Source: Acanthochromis polyacanthus
Lineage: Eukaryota; Chordata; Actinopteri; Pomacentridae
Length of the DNA: 64,000 nucleotides
Direction: 5' to 3'
NCBI RefSeq assembly: GCF_021347895.1
Contig: NC_067123.1
Span: forward strand, 40,416,027-40,480,026
Both the position numbers and the translations under genes were made by a program. The notes below the pieces were generated by a model that was not told where the DNA came from, made no database searches, and saw only the letters and a list, made by a program, of their open reading frames with translations. Numbering within the stretch: position 1 is the first letter of the stretch; each line of letters begins with the position of its first letter. Below, in pieces: positions 54,283-64,000 of this stretch.

Positions 54283-57200
54283 CATGAGCTGAAGTTGCTC
54301 AAAAATGTTAAATTTGCTCTAAAATGAAAGTGGCTCTAAAAGGAGTTAAAGTTGGTATAAAATGCATTAAAGTTGCTCTACACTACTGTTATTCTTTCAA
54401 AAAGAAATCCCAAACTGAGGATGATCCCAAACTTTTGAGCAGTAGTTTGACTGAATTAAAACAGAAATAGTTCAGAACACCGAGTACAGAATATTTTATG
54501 TCACAGAAACAATGACACAAACTGAGAACTATTTTAGACCCTTTAATTGTTATTTTCTGTCTGTTATCCTCTTTAATCCTGACTCTAAAATGACAACGAA
54601 GCACAGCTGCAGGTTTCTGAAAAGTAATTCTTTTATTAATATTTTACAATCCTTTATTCGTGGTTATGTCATTATTTACTTTGTCAGCGCCACTCTGTGA
54701 GTGTCATTATTCCATGCTGTCTGACGACAACAAACGACAGAAGAAACAAAAAACAGGAGGAGAGGTTTGAAGAGTGAGAGTCTGTACAACACTTTACCGA
54801 GGGCACAGAGAGATTCACATTTAGGCTCTCAGATGGACCTCTCATCCAAAAAACAACCCGGAAACAGACCGGGTAAAAGCAGGACTGTGGGTTCAGGTGG
54901 AGAGTCTGGTGATAAAAACACCTCCTTTAAAAAGATCCTCGTTCTCCTCTGGGTTAAAAAAAGAAGAAAAAAAATCATCTACCACAAGATATTCAACAAA
55001 TACAAAATAGAACGGTGGTCTCTTCCAGGTGCTGCTCCAAACATTGGAGGATATTTGTATTTGTTTAAAAAAAAAAAGCTTTTTGTGAAATGAAAAGGGC
55101 CGCTGTGGAGGAAAGGAACTAAAAAGGAGGCAGGAGGAGGAGATCACTGTGCTGCTGCTGCTGCTGGCGGAAACATTTCCTCATTTAATGGTCTATCAAA
55201 TACTTCCTGAGAAATAAAGGAAATATCTACCTGGTATGGAGGAAGATGAGGAGGAGGAAGAGGAAATGTTCTGGTTGTAAAGAAAACAGGAGGAGCTGCT
55301 GTTCAGGGCAGTGAGTGTTTGATCAGAGTGTAAACATGGAGGAGATAAAAGTGGAGGAGATAAAGGTGGAGGAGACGTGGACAGACCTGCTGGTGATGCT
55401 CAGGAAGGAAGGAAGGAAGGAAGGAAGGAAGGAAGGAAGGAGCTGTTGGTCCAACCCTGATCGTTCCTTGTTGTCCTCCAGCAGCATCTGGTTCAGCAGA
55501 TGTTTGCGGTTTTATCTGCTGAGGTTGAGATGTTTAGAGAAGAATCCAGCTTTAATCTTTAGAGGAATAGTTTGTTGAGATGGTTGGTTCCACTCTGGGT
55601 AGATTTAAACCAATCACTAGTGTGTTGGTCGAAGACTCAAAATAACGACGGGTTGAATTGTTTTGGTGGAAAATTAGCATCCATGGAGGCGAGGACTGTC
55701 ACTACAACGGATGATTCACCAGAAAATACCAGCAGGGCTTCAAAATATGAAGGCTGCTGTTATCTCGGCTCATCCAGGAGATCTAGATGATAGTAACACA
55801 TGACAGTGGGGATTAGGGGACGGCCAATGGGAGCCTGTAGCTGTTTAACTGATGCTAGAAGAACAGTCTGAGGGTTTACGGGGAGCTGGTTTGGTTTCTT
55901 GGTGGGGAGTCATCTTCAGGAAGCTGCCAGAGCACCAGAGAGACGAGAAGCTTCCAGCCAAGAAACCGTCCAGAACACAAGTTTCTCATGAAACCACAAC
56001 TCAACGTTCAGCACAAAGCAAACAGACGACAGAACCAGCTAAGAAGAGCCGGTTCTATCAGATTTAAGGAGTATCAATCGTTTCATCCACGTCTCAGACA
56101 GACAGATGTGTTTTTAGTAGGAAACGATGCTTAGTTTCCTCAGCTGGTTTCTTTAACTCTGAACATCTACAACCACTCATTGTGTCGTCAACAGAGTGGA
56201 GGCGACTGGAGTTTGGTTTGTGCACCGTAAAGCGTAAAAAAGTCTGATTTGAAAAGCTCACGAGGAGACGAACTGGCCTCCATCACCAACATTTTAGTGT
56301 TTGAGAGCAGAACCGGAGAAAAAGTTCAGTTTCTGCCATTAAACACCAACGATGCTCCAGTCTGCTTCACTCTGCCGGGTAAAGACCTGAAGAACCAGAC
56401 GGAACTGGAGTATCATGACGAGATAAAGACTTCTAGACCTGATCTGGGGCTGGAAGGCAGGATTATAAGGTAAAAGGTCTGAGGGATGATCTAAGTTTGA
56501 CCCTCTGTCACGCTGCCCACCAGGTAGAAGACGATCCTACGGTTGTTGCTCCTCCACCGAGGATCGACGGTAGCGGGCAGGTCGGGGTTTTTCTGGAGGA
56601 TTCTTCACGAAAGGGTTAGGACCTCTGAGAGACGATAAGTGCGAGAGAGAAGCCTGCTGCCTCCTACGACCAGCCGGCTGCTGTTCATCCACCAGAGGAT
56701 GGTCTATCGGCCAGAAGGTTTCTGAGGCGACAACCAGCAGCAGGACGATGGAGACAGACGGGTTTATAAAAGGTTCTCAAACGTTTAAACGCATGTTTTC
56801 TTTAGAAGGACAAATTCATGGAAGTTTCAGTTCATATTCAGAACATCAGACCCGTTTCTACGTTCACGAAATGAGCTCGTTTAAATCCAGCAGCTCTTCC
56901 AGAACTTTCATCTTTTCGAAGCTCAAAGTTTTGTTTCCAGTGATTCTGGACCAAAAGCAGTTTCTTTGTTTTCTCATTTCTTTCCATTCTGTGGCTTATT
57001 TCTTAACCGCAAAATAAAATCCTGCATCTCAAAGCAAACTGTCCCCAGGTGACTTTAAATGACTTCTGGAAGAATTAGAACTGTTGAAGAAAAATTAAAT
57101 TAGACCAAAAAAAAAAAAAAAGACTTAACATCTGCCTTCCAAATGTGTTCCTACTTCGATGTTTTATCTGTTTTCATCCCCGTCTGTAGAAACACGGCCT

Positions 57201-57990
57201 GCAGTTCATCCTAGAAGTCCCTGAATGATAGTTCCCTGGTCCCCACATGAATCACTAATGAGTTATTTTTATTCCATTAGGCTTAAATCTGGTGAAGTTC
57301 CCAACCAAACAGCATGAGAGATCACGTTCAAGGAGCAGCAAAAAGTTCTAAATCTGAGGATTCTTTCTGCTTTTGGAGTCTCCATGAAGACACACGATCA
57401 AGAGAGGAGAAAAATCTGGGAGTTCTCTGCTGAACTGCAGGCTGTGTTCAAAGAAAAACTAAAACTGTACATCTGTGACATCATGTAGAGTAAAATTATC
57501 CCCAGCAATGCTCACAGCTGTGTGCTCTTAGAACAGTGCTGTTCATCTGAGTGCTTCTTAAAACTTTTGTAAAATAAACAACTCTAAAAATTCACATTTT
57601 CCCCCTTTTTAGGTGATTTATTCCATTAGAATTGTGTCTTCAGTTCTCTTCTGAATCATTGGACTGTAAACTTTCCAACACTCTTTGAACTACCCAGAAA
57701 AGTCCCCAAATGTGAGCTTCGTGTCTTTTTAAAATTTGCCAAAAACAGATGAATCGCTGTAACCAGATTTGGTGAAAAACAAAGAATTCTGTGCTTTTTA
57801 ATGTAACTGTGAAGCTGTGATAAAAGATCGTCTCAGAAAAATTCACTGTTTTTCAGCTGAACTGCAGGCAGTGCTAAGACGAGGATAGAGAAAAATTTAA
57901 ACTGTAAGCAGTAAAATAAATATAGCATGTTAATATTTTCCAGTGTGGAACACCTGAGATGTCAGACTGGTTGATTTTCTGACAGGAACA
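54283..57990. other. Unique sequence downstream of cnot3, no gene seen
   Basis: Contains a (GGAA)n microsatellite and many short frames without motif. The far 3' end of the cnot3 transcript could extend here. Confidence 0.4.
55405..55440 (+). repeat. (GGAA)n microsatellite
   Basis: About nine aagg/ggaa units. Such tracts can bind ETS factors, but nothing here shows use. Confidence 0.9.
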
Positions 57991-58007
57991 AATCAGAGGA
58001 ATTCAAC

Positions 58008-58709
58008 TTTTATTTTTTGTGCTTCATGATATTTTAACTGCAGACAGTACTTTTATTGTAGTTCTCTCCACTTCTAGAAAGGATTTTTCTGTTTCCAGTG
58101 AGGTGCAGGACTTTTTATCGGTGAGAAAAATGAGCCAAAAAAAAAAAAGGAAAAACATGGCAGGAAAAGAAGCTGCTTGGAGTTCTCTAAAAGTTAAATT
58201 TTCCAGCTGATTCCTGCCCTGCTGCCACTAATTAGGGAGACGTTTCAGCACAGACTGAGGCTGGACTCTTCAGAAGAAGTGTTTTATGGGATTAACCAGG
58301 TATCTTTGGTCCTCGAGGGGAGAATAAAAGCAACAGTTTTTAAAGCCAACAAAACAGGAAACACCGAGGGGCGGAAAGCTCATGATAGTCTCATTATTAA
58401 ACGTGTGATTTGTTTTCTGGTTGTCAAGTCAGGAAAAGATGGAAACAAAAGGCTGGATGGTGGAGGGATAGAGGAGGAGGAGGAGGAGGACAGGGTGGGA
58501 GGAGCTATCAGTGCCGGGGGAGGAGGAGGAGGAGGGGGGGTTTCAGAACGAGTCTCTGCTGACCCTCCTCCATCCTCAGAGAGCTGAGGTCAGATCCAGG
58601 AATGTCAGCAGGAGGATCTTCTTTCTTCACTCGTTCTCCGTCCGTCAGTCCGTCCCTCTCTAACGTCCTCGGCTGTCCGTCCGTCCGTCCGTCTGCGTCT
58701 CTCTGCAGG
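58008..58709 (-). other. cnot3: Probable cnot3 3'UTR
   Basis: Region after the cnot3 stop codon. The first minus-strand AATAAA found is at 58013-58008 (tttatt on plus), giving a 3'UTR of about 700 nt. It includes GA/CT-rich tracts (58465-58540) and (CCGT)n at 58675-58692. The true poly(A) site is not proven. Confidence 0.4.
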
Positions 58710-63784
<5,075 letters not shown>

Positions 63785-64000
63785 CTGATGAGGACAGACA
63801 AGGAGACTCATGGGAAAACAGACTAAGCTGGACGTGTGCACACAGCTATCGTACCTGCACCGCTGCTAAAGACATCATGGAAATCACTGTGACTTCACTT
63901 TGTTTGTTTTGGTTTCTCTGGTGTCCTCCCCACTAAAGATGAGTGTGACGTAGCGTCAAACTAAATGATGAAGACCAGGAGAGGAAGTCTGTGAGGTCTT
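63785..64000. other. cnot3 intron, no exon confirmed
   Basis: Expected to lead to the next upstream exon beyond the edge. No frame matching CNOT3 is visible. Confidence 0.5.

Noticed and set aside
63846..63853. Possible 8-nt cnot3 microexon between an acceptor-like tttagcag and a donor-like gtacga
   Set aside because: Such a short exon cannot be supported by sequence alone and no matching residues in CNOT3 could be identified.

Overview
The window looks like a chromosome segment of a ray-finned (teleost) fish. It holds spliced vertebrate genes with GT-AG introns, and non-coding DNA dominated by hAT-like and TTAA-type miniature transposons, L1/L2-type LINE remnants and long minisatellites. 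Everything below was read by eye from the sequence. Family names rest on recognised motifs, not on a database search.

Two conserved genes are certain, both on the minus strand. On the left is the 5' part of shisa7: signal peptide, Shisa cysteine domain, transmembrane segment and start of the cytoplasmic tail, in coding exons 7046-7478, 2990-3232, 2009-2125 and 1030-1175. It runs off the left edge. On the right is the 3' end of cnot3, encoding the C-terminal 218 residues with the NOT box, in exons 63688-63784, 63235-63436, 60378-60510, 59941-60066 and 58710-58808. It runs off the right edge. SHISA7 and CNOT3 both lie in human 19q13.4, so the pairing probably reflects old linkage. A splice acceptor 23 nt before the shisa7 ATG, and a CpG-rich block with a minus-strand donor at 34.2-34.6 kb, suggest a non-coding shisa7 first exon about 27 kb upstream. 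This is inference.

The 51 kb between the genes has no other conserved gene I can defend. It contains a THAP zinc-finger exon (43.9 kb, plus) facing an unidentified ORF (44.2-44.65 kb, minus). It also contains a RecQ-type helicase fragment inside a short element with inverted terminal repeats (50.73-51.30 kb). Mobile DNA includes a near-perfect 320-bp palindromic foldback element (22993-23312), a complete hAT-like element (29779-30640), another hAT-like element inside a minisatellite (14965-15533), a TTAA element (45466-45961) and a mariner-like MITE split by a later insertion (53360-54280).

Tandem arrays are prominent: a 2.1-kb 34-bp array with higher-order structure (10.15-12.28 kb), a (CTACAGACAGA)-type array (21.1-22.2 kb), a CAA/GAGAC array (50.0-50.5 kb), and many scattered blocks of a degenerate TTTTGTC/ATTTTGTGTCTC repeat. 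In three copies the last repeat lies inside the same hAT-like element. Next to the 34-kb CpG block a ~550-bp segment is tandemly duplicated, and the distal copy has lost most of its CpGs.
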